Origin: Lithodes maja
Lineage: Eukaryota; Arthropoda; Malacostraca; Decapoda; Lithodidae
Direction: 5' to 3'
Assembly (NCBI GenBank): GCA_037953745.1
Contig: JBAKBP010000675.1
Location: forward strand, 202,225 to 266,224
Length of the DNA: 64,000 bases
Positions 42,872 through 52,711 of the stretch are shown here, in pieces. Position 1 is the first letter of the stretch, and each line of letters opens with the position of its first letter. The position numbers were made by a program, and so were the translations under genes. A model generated the notes under the pieces. The model ran no database searches. It was not told the DNA's origin and worked only from the letters and a program-made list of their open reading frames with translations.

Positions 42872-45778
42872 ATGGACAGTACACCAAATAGTGATTCCGC
42901 CGTGTCCGACATCGTGCTTCCTACGACGCCCTTGATAGTGCGTCGTGCCTTACCCCGACGCCATCGCCTAAATGTGTTATCTCCCGGAGGTATTGAGACG
43001 ACTTTGAGACTTTATGAGAAAGCTGATGCCAAGCATAAGATTGATGAAGAAGTGAGTGACCACTCGAGTAATTATAAGTCGAGTGATTATGGCCATGAGA
43101 GTGATAAAGAACAATTCCTGGGATTTGCGAAAGAATTTGAGAGTGATGAGAGTGATGAAGGTGATGTACCAGTTGTTGAGGAAGCTGGTTTACCTCAAGA
43201 AAGTGAACTTGCGAGAGTGAGTGAGTGGGAGAGTTCAAGGTCACAAACAAAATTTCGCATAAGTGACACGACTCCAAGCCCTTCCCCAGGTAAATCGCCT
43301 TTCAAGCTCCATTTCTACAAGTTAAAAATACTTGAAAAGGCGGCCGCGGCAGCTAGGGAACAAGCTAAAATAGTTGGTGAGGATGAGGCTGTGAGTGAGG
43401 GTCAGCGTGGTGACCCTTCTCGACCGCCATTGTCTCCCTTATCTACCCACGCCACCCAAGATGACCCGGATGCCCCGCATTCTTCCCCACCACCCCCACC
43501 ATTGCCAAGGGTTGAGGACCCCCCACTTTCGGCCTATTTGCCTCCTAGGTCCCCCGACAGGAGACATACTGCTGCCGAAAAGGGGAAAGGTAGAAAATAT
43601 ACCAAGAAAATGAAGAAAAGTAAGAGAGTTTTGTTTGAGGCTCCCGCGGCGGCGTCCACCCCTGCCGGCCCCAGCCATACGTCCCCGCAACTTTCCCCAC
43701 GGTCCTCCCCACCTCTCCCGCCTTCAACATGTCTTCCTGCAGAAGTATTTGAGGTCGCATCACCAATACCTGGGCCTAGTGAAACTGAATCATTGCTTTC
43801 TGTGACTCGTCGCAGGCCAAGGAGCCCGGGACCTCTGGAGGACACAGCCTCACCTGTCACTCCTTCCCCACCTCGCCCACCCGCACGCCGCCCACGCATC
43901 ACTGGTTCCCCGCCAGATTATGTGGGGGCCACTGATGATGAAGGGCACCGCTCTGAAGACTCTGGCCATGATTACATAGGTCCACCGTCAGGGCAAGATG
44001 ACCACTCTGACGATGACGATGACTATATGGACATCGACGACCCTCGACCCACCCGCTTGGCCCGGCTTCGTGCTGCCCGTCTTTCTGCCCGCCGCCCTGG
44101 CCGCCGCCCTGACCGACGCCCTCGCCGCCGCCCTAGGGCGCGCGCCTCCCGAGTTGGCCGTGGGCGTACTGGGCTACCAGTTGGAGCTCCTCGTCAGCGT
44201 AGACAAGACCCATTCTACGTTTTTCAATGGCAAGACGTAGTTGATGGGGATGGATACAACCCTGATGTGCCAGCTTTTGATGAGGCACTGGAGGGTTCAG
44301 GCATTACCCCCAATTTTCCTGCAGGCCCCAATGCTCCACCACACAAACTATTTGAGGCATTCTTTGATGAGGAGGTGGTAGGCTATGTTGTCAAAGAGAC
44401 AAACAAGCAGCACCAATTCCAGGTACACTTTTTGGGCAAGGTGACCAAGGGCCATATGAGGAAGTGGACCCCAGTGACTCCTCAAGAATTCATGGTGTTC
44501 CTGGCACTCACCATGCTAATGCCTCATGTCAGGAAGCATAGGTTGCCTGACTATTGGATCACCAATGATCTGATTTCAACCCCTGCCTTCGGGAAATATA
44601 TGGCTCGCGACCGGTACCTTGATATCCTCGCAGCGCTCCATCTTGTCACCAACACCGACGTCCACCGCCCAGACAAGCTGTGGAAGATTAGGACGTTGTA
44701 TGAGATGATGCGAGACCGCTTCACCTCCTACTTCAAGCCCTTCCGCAAGGTCGTCATTGACGAGTCTCTTGTGCTGTTCCGGGGAAAACTCAGCTTCCGG
44801 CAGTACATCCCCTCCAAAAGACATCGCTTTGGCATAAAATTCTTTGTGCTGTGCGACTGCACAACTGGCTATGTCCTGGACTTCCTGGTGTACAGCGGGA
44901 AGGAAGGGGACGTGCTTGTGGACCCCCTCATTGGATTTGGCGGAGCAGTGGTGCAAGCCATGATGGACCGCTACTTCCATAAGAATCACGTCCTCTACAC
45001 GGACAACTATTACACGTCCCCCACTCTCTCACAGTACCTGCATGAGCGCAAGACAGGGACTGTAGGCACAGTACGAGGGAAAAGGAAGGGCATGCCAACT
45101 TTCCCTGCAAAGACCAAAAAAGGTGATGTCTTCAGGAAGAAGTCGGGGCCCATTCTGGCTATCCACTGGCACGACCAGCGGAAGGTCAACCTCCTGACCA
45201 CCATCCACAAGGGGGAAATGGTGGAGACTGGCAAGGTGGATCGCCGCACCCAGGCCAGGGTGACCAAGCCCGATACTGTCCTGGACTACAATGTCAACAT
45301 GAGGCTGGTGGACAAGTCCGACATGCAGATAGGCTTCATTGACTGCCTGCGTACCTCGTGCAGATGGTACAAAAAGTTCTTTCTGCATATGGTGGACATG
45401 TCAATTCTGAATGCCTATAATATATACAGGCTTCGGAATGAGAACCCACCCCTGAAGTTCAATAGCCTGCGGAGGTTCCAAAAGCAGGTGTTGACGGGGC
45501 TCCTGGAGAAGTATGCTACGCCACAGAGGGCAGTGGCACATCCTGGGCCCGCCGTTATCGACCGCTTGCAGTCTGCTCCATACCTGCTTAGGCACCAGCT
45601 TGGTTACTTTCCTCAGAATGCAGCAGGAAGAACAAATCAGAAGCGGTGCCATGTCTGCTACCACAGCAGGGTGAGGCCGCACCCAGGTAAAAAGTCAACC
45701 ACGGAGTGTGTGGAGTGCAAGGTGGCACTCTGTGCTGTAGGGTGCTTCGCTGCTTACCACACCAAGCAGGAGTTCTAA
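42872..45778 (+). CDS. PB4 piggyBac transposase
   Basis: 968 residues from ATG 42872 without damage. The plan is that of PB3: a ~445-residue N-terminal extension (TPGG-like block LSPGGIETTLRLYEKAD, then Ser/Pro-rich, then an acidic DDDDDYMDIDD run and an Arg/Pro tract), followed by the catalytic domain with D630, D711 and D814 and the C-terminal Cys-rich domain (CHVCYHSRVRP, CVECKVALC). It acts in the nucleus on its own TIRs and TTAA targets. With PB3 it is the best candidate for an active transposase in the window. Confidence 0.93.
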   Translation: MDSTPNSDSAVSDIVLPTTPLIVRRALPRRHRLNVLSPGGIETTLRLYEKADAKHKIDEEVSDHSSNYKSSDYGHESDKEQFLGFAKEFESDESDEGDVPVVEEAGLPQESELARVSEWESSRSQTKFRISDTTPSPSPGKSPFKLHFYKLKILEKAAAAAREQAKIVGEDEAVSEGQRGDPSRPPLSPLSTHATQDDPDAPHSSPPPPPLPRVEDPPLSAYLPPRSPDRRHTAAEKGKGRKYTKKMKKSKRVLFEAPAAASTPAGPSHTSPQLSPRSSPPLPPSTCLPAEVFEVASPIPGPSETESLLSVTRRRPRSPGPLEDTASPVTPSPPRPPARRPRITGSPPDYVGATDDEGHRSEDSGHDYIGPPSGQDDHSDDDDDYMDIDDPRPTRLARLRAARLSARRPGRRPDRRPRRRPRARASRVGRGRTGLPVGAPRQRRQDPFYVFQWQDVVDGDGYNPDVPAFDEALEGSGITPNFPAGPNAPPHKLFEAFFDEEVVGYVVKETNKQHQFQVHFLGKVTKGHMRKWTPVTPQEFMVFLALTMLMPHVRKHRLPDYWITNDLISTPAFGKYMARDRYLDILAALHLVTNTDVHRPDKLWKIRTLYEMMRDRFTSYFKPFRKVVIDESLVLFRGKLSFRQYIPSKRHRFGIKFFVLCDCTTGYVLDFLVYSGKEGDVLVDPLIGFGGAVVQAMMDRYFHKNHVLYTDNYYTSPTLSQYLHERKTGTVGTVRGKRKGMPTFPAKTKKGDVFRKKSGPILAIHWHDQRKVNLLTTIHKGEMVETGKVDRRTQARVTKPDTVLDYNVNMRLVDKSDMQIGFIDCLRTSCRWYKKFFLHMVDMSILNAYNIYRLRNENPPLKFNSLRRFQKQVLTGLLEKYATPQRAVAHPGPAVIDRLQSAPYLLRHQLGYFPQNAAGRTNQKRCHVCYHSRVRPHPGKKSTTECVECKVALCAVGCFAAYHTKQEF

Positions 45779-46050
45779 TAATCATACTGAAATTGCCAAA
45801 TAAAATGACAATATGTACACTATAATTATATATAGGCAAAAAGTGGAAGAAAACCAATGTATTATAATAAAAAAGTCAAGTATTATGAGAAAATTGATAC
45901 AAATACAATTCCACCATAATAATATGTGAAAGTGACACATATGTATATACCAAGTGACATTCATATGATTAGAACCTATAGAAATATATAAATCAGTGAA
46001 AAAAGACACAATAAATTGTATATAAAACGTTTACAAATCATATAACTAAG

Positions 46051-46575
46051 TGAAAGTGACACAAGACCTAAGATTTGATGGCCAAAGTATAATAAACACC
46101 TGTGATAATGAATAATCAGTGCCTAATACAACAATAACCTACCTCAATTACTAATAAAATGTACGGTATCGAGTGAAAATGAGCATTATCAGTGACAGTG
46201 ACACTCTCTAAAGCATATTTGTCAAAGTGAAAGTGACACAAGACCTAAGATTTGATGGCCAAAGTATAATAAACACCTGTGATAACGAATAATCAGTGCC
46301 TAATACAACAATAACCTACCTCAATTACTAATAAAATGTACGGTATCGAGTGAAAATGAGCATTATCAGTGACAGTGACACTCTCTAAAGCATATTTGTC
46401 AAAGTGAAAGTGACACAAGACCTAAGATTTGATGGCCAAAGTATAATAAACACCTGTGATAACGAATAATCAGTGCCTAATACAACAATAACCTACCTCA
46501 ATTACTAATAAAATGTACGGTATCGAGTGAAAATTACCAATATCAGTGAAATTGATACCCTAATAAACATATTTT
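46051..46575 (+). repeat. 177-bp tandem repeat in PB4
   Basis: Three units start at 46051, 46228 and 46405, nearly the same as in PB3. Confidence 0.92.
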
Positions 46576-46972
46576 ATATAATTGGCCTCAAAATAACTAG
46601 AAAATATCAAATAAACATCACATTCTCAATATCAAACACTAAAATCGTCTAAGGGAGATAAATACTTTGGCGCGGCGAGCGGCTAGGTGCGTCGTAGCCA
46701 GGGCGGGCCGACGCTTTCGGACGCGTGAGGAAATTCCCGCATAAAAAAGCACTCGTCTTCCCGCGCTCACCATTATGCAACCAGAGGGGCTAGAGACCTC
46801 TACTAAACGCCATTCGACAGAGGAAGGTTTGTGGAACATTATTTTTTTTTATTCACAACATTACATGCAATATTCATTCTTTTACAGAGTAGTTAACATA
46901 GGTAAAAAATCCTCAAAACCCCCGGTACAGGAGTACAGTCATAAGCTATAGCCCCCGGGGCTGGAGGGTTAA

Positions 46973-48670
46973 AGGCCTGAGCCATATTAAAAACTGTTCG
47001 CCACACTTCAGGGGACATTAAAGAGGGAGTGAGCACTGGTGACATGACCACCTGATTCGCAATGCGATCAGGAAGCTTGCGTACCAAGGACATTCTGAGA
47101 TCTTGTCTCGCTCGTACCGCCTCAAGCAAGGCTGTGCGTATGTCACCTAATGATTGGATTGACGACTGAAGAAGCAGTCGCCGGGACAGTTCAACCGATC
47201 GTCTGGCATCCGCGTCTGCGATTGCCTGAGTGGACCGGAGCAATGACTTTGCTACCTGTTGTGACACTATGTATTGGGAGAACAGGCGAAAAGCTTTCCC
47301 CCGTAGCCTAAATTCTCGGTCTAGGTGAGTTGGGGTAGGGGTAGTGAAAGGGTCTTTTAGTTCACAAAGATTAATTTTAGGGGCAGCTAAGAAAGCAAAC
47401 AAAGCTGAAGGGACTCCGCCGGCAGAACACACTGGCATGGAGAACCAAGAATGAGTATCTTGAGGGATCTGGTGGGAAGTTTTGGAAGTAAATGTGGTCG
47501 CAAAGTTTTTGAGCCTCTGTCTCCCATTCCACCCAAGGTCCTAGACCCAACTGCCCCACCTTCAAGACTGGATTAGCGTTTGCGTCTGTGACGGTTTGCA
47601 AATCGAGTTCTGGAGTGAGAGCTGACAGTGTCTTAATGTCATTAAACCCATCATGCTTAGACCAGTCAGAAAACAATTTTGAAGCTGAGGCAGAGGGTAA
47701 AGCAGGCTTAGCAGTATAAACAAAATAGTCCTGGTAATAATAACTAGGTATAGCCTTGATATTGACATCTAGTACATTCCCCAAAGTATCCAAGGCCCTT
47801 AATTTCTTAGACTTATTGCCCTGGATGACCCACTCATGCGGCACTGGGAGTTCGCCTGACAAGGTAGGTTGGGCAAGCTCTGGTTTAGTGGGGGTCAAAA
47901 GGACCCATGACTCGTCTGGTCCGTAAAGCAAGGGCATAGCTACCTTTCTGAGAGGCGCTCTGTCTAAAGGGGGCGGATTGACATCCGTTATAACCCTTAC
48001 ATTCGAAGTGGTCAATGCCGCCGTAGCAGGCCTAGTAACCACCGATGGTGACATAGAGGGAGGGTGAGGGATCTGAGTCAAAGCAATAGAAGTCATCAGA
48101 GGCCGTACCGTAGAGCTTGTCGTGGGAGCTCCCAAGTCCACTGTGGGAGTTTCCTGCTGTTGGCCAAAAAATTTAGATAAAGCATTAACTAGTAGCCCAT
48201 CAATTTCCTGTGCTGTGACAAATTGATTTGATGATGTACTCACTGGTGAATCAATAAGATTTTGTGCGGCGTCTAAGCCTGAACCCGACTCTTGCACTTC
48301 CATATCCGATATAATTGAAACCTCGTCTTTATCATCCTGTTCCTCATGAGAAGATTCCGCCGAAGCTGGGGTACCATCTTGTTGCCAAGATAAGTCAGGA
48401 ATAGAGGATGGGATCGCCGCGTCCCGGTGGACGTCAGCCACTGTGTGAATAATTTGAGCCAGAAGTGGGTGGTCAGGCACCGGTCGAGAATATCGCCAAA
48501 CACCTAGGCCTTGGCCTACACTCCCTTGGGAGTCCGAAACACTCAGCTCACTGAACTCTCCGATTCCAGGATTAAAATGCTAATGGGTAAATTATCTTTA
48601 GGTACAGGCACTACACTGGACCCCTGAGACCGAACACTAGCTCTGTCTGGGGTAGAGGTATGACGAGAAG
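46973..48670 (-). pseudogene. DIRS gag-like ORF1, middle part, copy 2 (one frameshift)
   Basis: 48480-47377 has LDRAPLRKVAMPLLYG, LDVNIKAIPSYYYQDYF, SDWSKHDGFND and LGLGPWVEWE. Near 47440 the frame shifts, and 47438-46973 continues FLAAPKINLCEL, RRLLLQSSIQSLGD and RARQDLRMSLVRKLPD. Joined to 50609-49633 upstream and 42674-42413 downstream this makes one gag. I see only this frameshift apart from the three insertions. Confidence 0.82.
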
Positions 48671-48672
48671 TA

Positions 48673-49630
48673 CAGTAAAAGTCCGTTAATCCGACGACCG
48701 ATGATTCGAATCTCCCAATAGTCCGAATTTTTCAATTTGAGGCCAAATCCGAATTCTCCCAATGGTCCGAATTTCAAGAAGTCCCAAAGTCCCCTTTTTG
48801 AGGCATTAGGCCACTCAAATGACACATAATGGAGCACACACATATCATATGTTCATGAATTCACTTTAAAAGTTTACCATTGTCATTGTAGCCTATTACC
48901 TACTTCAAAACATTCAGATTAATGGTCAAAGGAAGCTACTGATATAAACGTTAACACCTTCTTCTTCTTCTTCTTCTTCCACATCGTCTGCTAGAGAGTT
49001 TGTTTTGCTCTTGAACGCATCCTTGGGACGCTCCGATGCGCTACTGGCTTGCACCGCATTTTCTGCAAGCTCATTCAGTCTTGAGCTTGAAAATGCACCT
49101 TTGGATGTATTAGCCTTGAGCTTGAAAACGCACCTTTGGACGTTCCGATACGCTACTATTTATAGTTCAGTGATCGGAGCGTCCCAAGGGTGCTTTCAAG
49201 ACAACAAGACAAGGGTGCTTTCAATACAATATAATATAACAGAGCACATCACAAAAGGAAAATTACAAGAACTTCTCAGGGAGGTGCCGTTGTTAAGGCA
49301 TTACTTCCCGAACCACATCTGATCTTAAAGAGCAAGACAAACTCGCTAGTTGACGGAAGAAGAAGAAGACGTTTATATCAGCAGATTCCTTTGACCATTA
49401 ATCTGAATGTTTTGAAGTAGGTAATAGGCTACAATGACAATGGTAAACTTTTGAAGTGATTTCATGAACATATGATATGTGTGTGTGCACCATTGTGTCA
49501 TTTGGGTGGCCTAATGTCTCGATGTTTTCATCATACACAGGTTCATAGGGGTAAAGTCCGATAATCCGAAAAATCCACTAATCCGAACGAGGGCCGGTCC
49601 GCTGCCCTTCGGATTAACGGAAGTTTACTG
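48673..49630. mobile_element. Tigger-like MITE 'd' (958 bp) with long inverted arms
   Basis: Tips are CAGTAAAAGTCCGTTAATCC and, from the right, CAGTAAACTTCCGTTAATCC, with TA on both sides (48671-48672, 49631-49632). 'atccgaa' variants recur near both ends. Inside, ~170-bp arms at about 48815-48985 and 49340-49512 are inverted repeats ('aaacattcagattaatggtc' and its complement). A further inverted and tandem 'gggacgctccgatgcgcta' motif lies in the centre. No transposase is encoded. Confidence 0.9.
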
Positions 49631-49632
49631 TA

Positions 49633-50041
49633 CTAGAAACTGGCGAATGTCGGGAGGCCTTTCTATCATGGGAATCCTTTTTCGAAGATTTATGGCTGCG
49701 GTGTGACCGTGAACTACTCTTTGATTTGGAGGATTTATCGCCGTGACCACTGGTGGAACTTTCCGTCTTACTCTTCTTACTCGATGGTGAAGAGGCAAGA
49801 TTGGGTGGCTGGTGTCTGAGAGGTGACCTAGACCGAGATGAGGAGGCTGCCGCCGGGGGTGTAGGCTCACGTTGACGTTTCGAAGTAGCAGGGGCAGGAG
49901 ATGACACAGAACCCTGTCCAGTCTCTGCCGGCTTACGAATAGTTACTCGAGAGGAACGTTTAGGGGGAGGGTGCTCAATAAGAAGCCTATCCCAAAGAGG
50001 GACATTATCACATTGAAGTGACTTATGAGCCACAATCGTAG
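49633..50041 (-). pseudogene. DIRS gag-like ORF1, Ser/Arg-rich part, copy 2
   Basis: Starts with AHKSLQCDN, as in copy 1 (AHKALQCDD), then a Ser/Lys/Arg/His-rich run (SSKSKSSSRSHRSHKSSKK). It is bounded on both sides by MITEs and is open throughout. Confidence 0.8.
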
Positions 50042-50043
50042 TA

Positions 50044-50374
50044 CAGTAGGGTCCCGCATAAAACGTGTTCGCATAAAACGAGTCTCGATTAAAACGACCG
50101 ACCTAAAATATTAATATTTAATTTTCGATCAGAACGAATGTGATCACATAAAACGAGTCCGCCGCCAAAGTGGGGCAAATCCAAGGAGTTTTCATATAGA
50201 GCGCCGAAATATCGTACAAAACGTACGAAATATCATTCGCTTTGTACGAAAATTTTCGCTTACAGTGAACATTGACGATATTGCGCCACCAAAATGCTGT
50301 GTTCACATAAAACGAAATCGCATAAAACGCCCTCGTTTATCGACCATAAACTCGTTTTATGTGAGACCCTACTG
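50044..50374. mobile_element. Tigger-like MITE 'e' (331 bp)
   Basis: Tips are CAGTAGGGTCCCGCATAAAA and, from the right, CAGTAGGGTCTCACATAAAA, with TA at 50042-50043 and 50375-50376. 'cataaaacga' recurs near both ends. It shares 'gcgccgaaatatcgta' and 'cagtgaacattga' with MITE b, so it looks like a shorter relative. Confidence 0.92.
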
Positions 50375-50376
50375 TA

Positions 50377-50609
50377 TAAGCTGCCATTTGTTGCCTAACT
50401 TCTCGTAAGGCGACCGCTGCGGTCTTATCATTATCTTGGAGTACTTTTACACTTAGTTGGGAGCAAAAGGAACAGTTGCGCATCACCCACAGACCCCTTG
50501 AACGGTCTAGACATTTAACACACTTGATACAAAGAGTGTGCGCAAAAAGAGGGATACCGGCACAGGTTGGAGTAATGCATAAAGCAAAAACTGGGGCAAA
50601 AGTAGCCAT
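50377..50609 (-). pseudogene. DIRS gag-like ORF1, N-terminal Cys-rich part, copy 2
   Basis: I start at the Met at 50609, which aligns with the copy-1 start. The Cys pattern is CIKCVKCLDRSRG then CSFCSQL, matching copy 1; it may be a small zinc-binding module. The part ends at a MITE insertion. Confidence 0.8.
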
Positions 50610-51183
50610 GACAGAGACTGGTGGGAAAACCACTGCAGGTTCTGTATTGGTCCGCCAGAGCCCAGCCCTGGAAACAAATTTTTTTCCAGGAATTAATGCT
50701 CATAAGGTTAACCCAACATGTTCGCACACAAGTGTTAATAACCCGCCGGATAACGAGACGTAATGTCACAACGATCACAGCTCGTTACGCGGCGGGGTTC
50801 TATAAAGATTTCCGAATATCTAGACATGTCTTAAGAAAGTTAAGAATACCCTCTGACATAATAATTATAAAAGACCAGTATGGCGTTTATAAACATAGTC
50901 TTTCTGGTGGTGACTGTTTCAAGATTCAATTTTGGAAAACAACCCCCCACAAAGACGCCGGCCCCTGAATTATCTAGCAGATTAACACTGGGCAGGCTGA
51001 TACGAGATCTGACTTCTAACGAATTGTCACATAGATCGCCGTATGTTGAAGGCGGCGATACATTAACGTATCTCTCAATTAATTGGATTGTAAATTCCGT
51101 ATTTCCTCCTCCCAGGAGCACCCGCCGGGTGTGAAAAACTTATGAAAAAAGATGTTAACCCTAATTGAGCCTTCGATCGCCGT
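50610..51183. other. DIRS copy 2 leader and 5' region of a LINE
   Basis: 50610 to about 50800 is DIRS leader ('ttatgagcatt' matches copy 1). Beyond that, 'gatcgccgtatgt...gggcggcgatacat' occurs at about 51035-51066 and again at 51176-51206, an imperfect ~142-bp direct repeat upstream of the LINE ORF1 fragment, perhaps its 5' UTR. No gene. Confidence 0.5.
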
Positions 51184-51219
51184 ATGTGTGAGGGCGGCGA
51201 TACATATAGTTTCACTAAA

Positions 51220-51635
51220 ATGGACCGGTTAACTAAACTGAATTACCAATTCGTTCATCCCAAACCAAAGAAGATGATGCCAAAAATGACTCTGGTGGGC
51301 GTTGCTAATGACGCTGTGGATAATGAGATCATTCCCAGCATCCTCAACAAGAACCCAAGAATAAAGTCCCTGGTCGACGATGGCTTAGCTATGAATTTGC
51401 TATTCACTAAGCAAAAGAGTGATGCACACACTAAGATTGCGGTAGTAAAAATGTCACCTGAAATACGCTCTTCCATTGTGGATGATGGCAATTCTGTGTA
51501 TGTTGGACTTGTGAGATGTCGTGCATACGATCGCTTCTGGGTAACACAATGTTACCATTGCCAGGGCTTTGGTCATACCAATGACAGGTGTTATCGGAAA
51601 AATGAGGATCCAAAATGCAACTTCTGTGCCGGTAC
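51220..51635 (+). pseudogene. LINE ORF1 zinc-knuckle protein, truncated
   Basis: From ATG 51220 about 139 residues remain. The middle (KIAVVKMSPEIRSSI, YVGLVRCRAYDRFW) resembles the RNA-binding fold before the zinc knuckles of I/Jockey-type LINE ORF1 proteins. A CCHC knuckle follows, CYHCQGFGHTNDRC, and the start of a second, CNFC. The LTR element cuts it at 51636. No ORF2 of this family is seen nearby. Confidence 0.75.
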
Positions 51636-52711
51636 TGTGACGCACCCAGTGCGTGGCAACGTAACCTGATTGTACTCCTTGGTACTCCACTGTACCACCA
51701 CGGTACCACGTTGTACCATGCTGGCTGCTTATATTGAGTGTGACAACGTATAACTATGTTCTTTGTATCTCTGCAAAGGTCTCGTCATTTGCTAACCAGT
51801 GGTGGGTTTTGTTTTAAGCCATGTCGAGACCTTCCATTTAATATGTAGTATCAATAGAGAAGTTGATAGATGAGATGATAGGAATTCAGAGAGAGAGAGT
51901 GAGTTAGACTTCAGAGCGAGAGGGTAGCGGTGCGCCACGCTGCCGGGGGGGTGGTTGCCAGACGTATGGACCGGTTGGCAGCCCTGCGCTTATAGCTAGG
52001 TGCGACAGGGTTGGTAGTACATTGCCGCCTGCCTATGCTGTCTGGGCTGCCCATGTTGTCGTACAGCACATTGCCTGGAGGCTCGCTGTGTGCTCTATGA
52101 CCAGGTTGCCTAGAACCTTTGAGATTCTAACATCCCTTGCCCTCTCTCCCAATTTCTCACGGTTGCACTCTTTCTCTCTGACGACATTACTCTCATTTCA
52201 TTCTTCTCTCTATTTAAATGCATAACCTTCCCTTGAGGTCCTAAAGGAGTTTCAGCACTCACCTCTCGTATTACTCTTAGGACAAGCATATATTTACATG
52301 TATTAGATTTAAGGGGTTAATGTGAACAGCGATCTTCTTGATGAGGATAGTTGGTGAACGTTCTACATGTTCACGAGTTATATGCCCAGCTCATCATCCA
52401 ATTTGTGACTAGACTAGTGCCATGTGTAAGAGCCCGACCATGCCCAGGAGTTGTCTGTAGAGGGGTGAGGACTTAGCCCTGATTTGCCTACCGAGCCAGG
52501 AGCGAGTGCAGTACCAGAGACTACAGCTCGCTCGTAGTGCCGGTATAGTAGAGTAACGTAATTTATCTGTCCTTGTGTTCTCTGCAGTCTTTTCCTGGGT
52601 TCTCGCTTTCGGTGCTGGGACTCGTTGTTCCTGTGACTTGGCCTGCTAGCTAGAACACATGGGGATGATGAGTGGGTTATATCTTTATTTTACTATGCAT
52701 TGCAGCTCTCT

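Larger units (their letters stand above)
42675..46972 (+). mobile_element. piggyBac element PB4 (42679-46968)
   Basis: TTAA at 42675-42678 and 46969-46972. The tips match PB3 (CCCCTCCAACCCGGATG; CCCTCCAGCCCCGGGGGC). The two are very similar over their whole length. It is inserted in the gag of DIRS copy 2, in the same orientation as PB3 and about 2.1 kb from it. Confidence 0.95.
35157..50800 (-). mobile_element. DIRS1-like retrotransposon, copy 2
   Basis: Minus-strand gag, RT-RNase H and tyrosine recombinase, with four insertions: PB3, PB4 and two Tigger-like MITEs. The 3' end has a run of G (C on plus at 35213-35224), as in copy 1. 'atcacagctc' lies near both ends (35157-35166 and 50774-50783) with 'ccgcc' nearby, in the same orientation, so the terminal repeats may be direct. 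Both borders are approximate. Confidence 0.85.
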
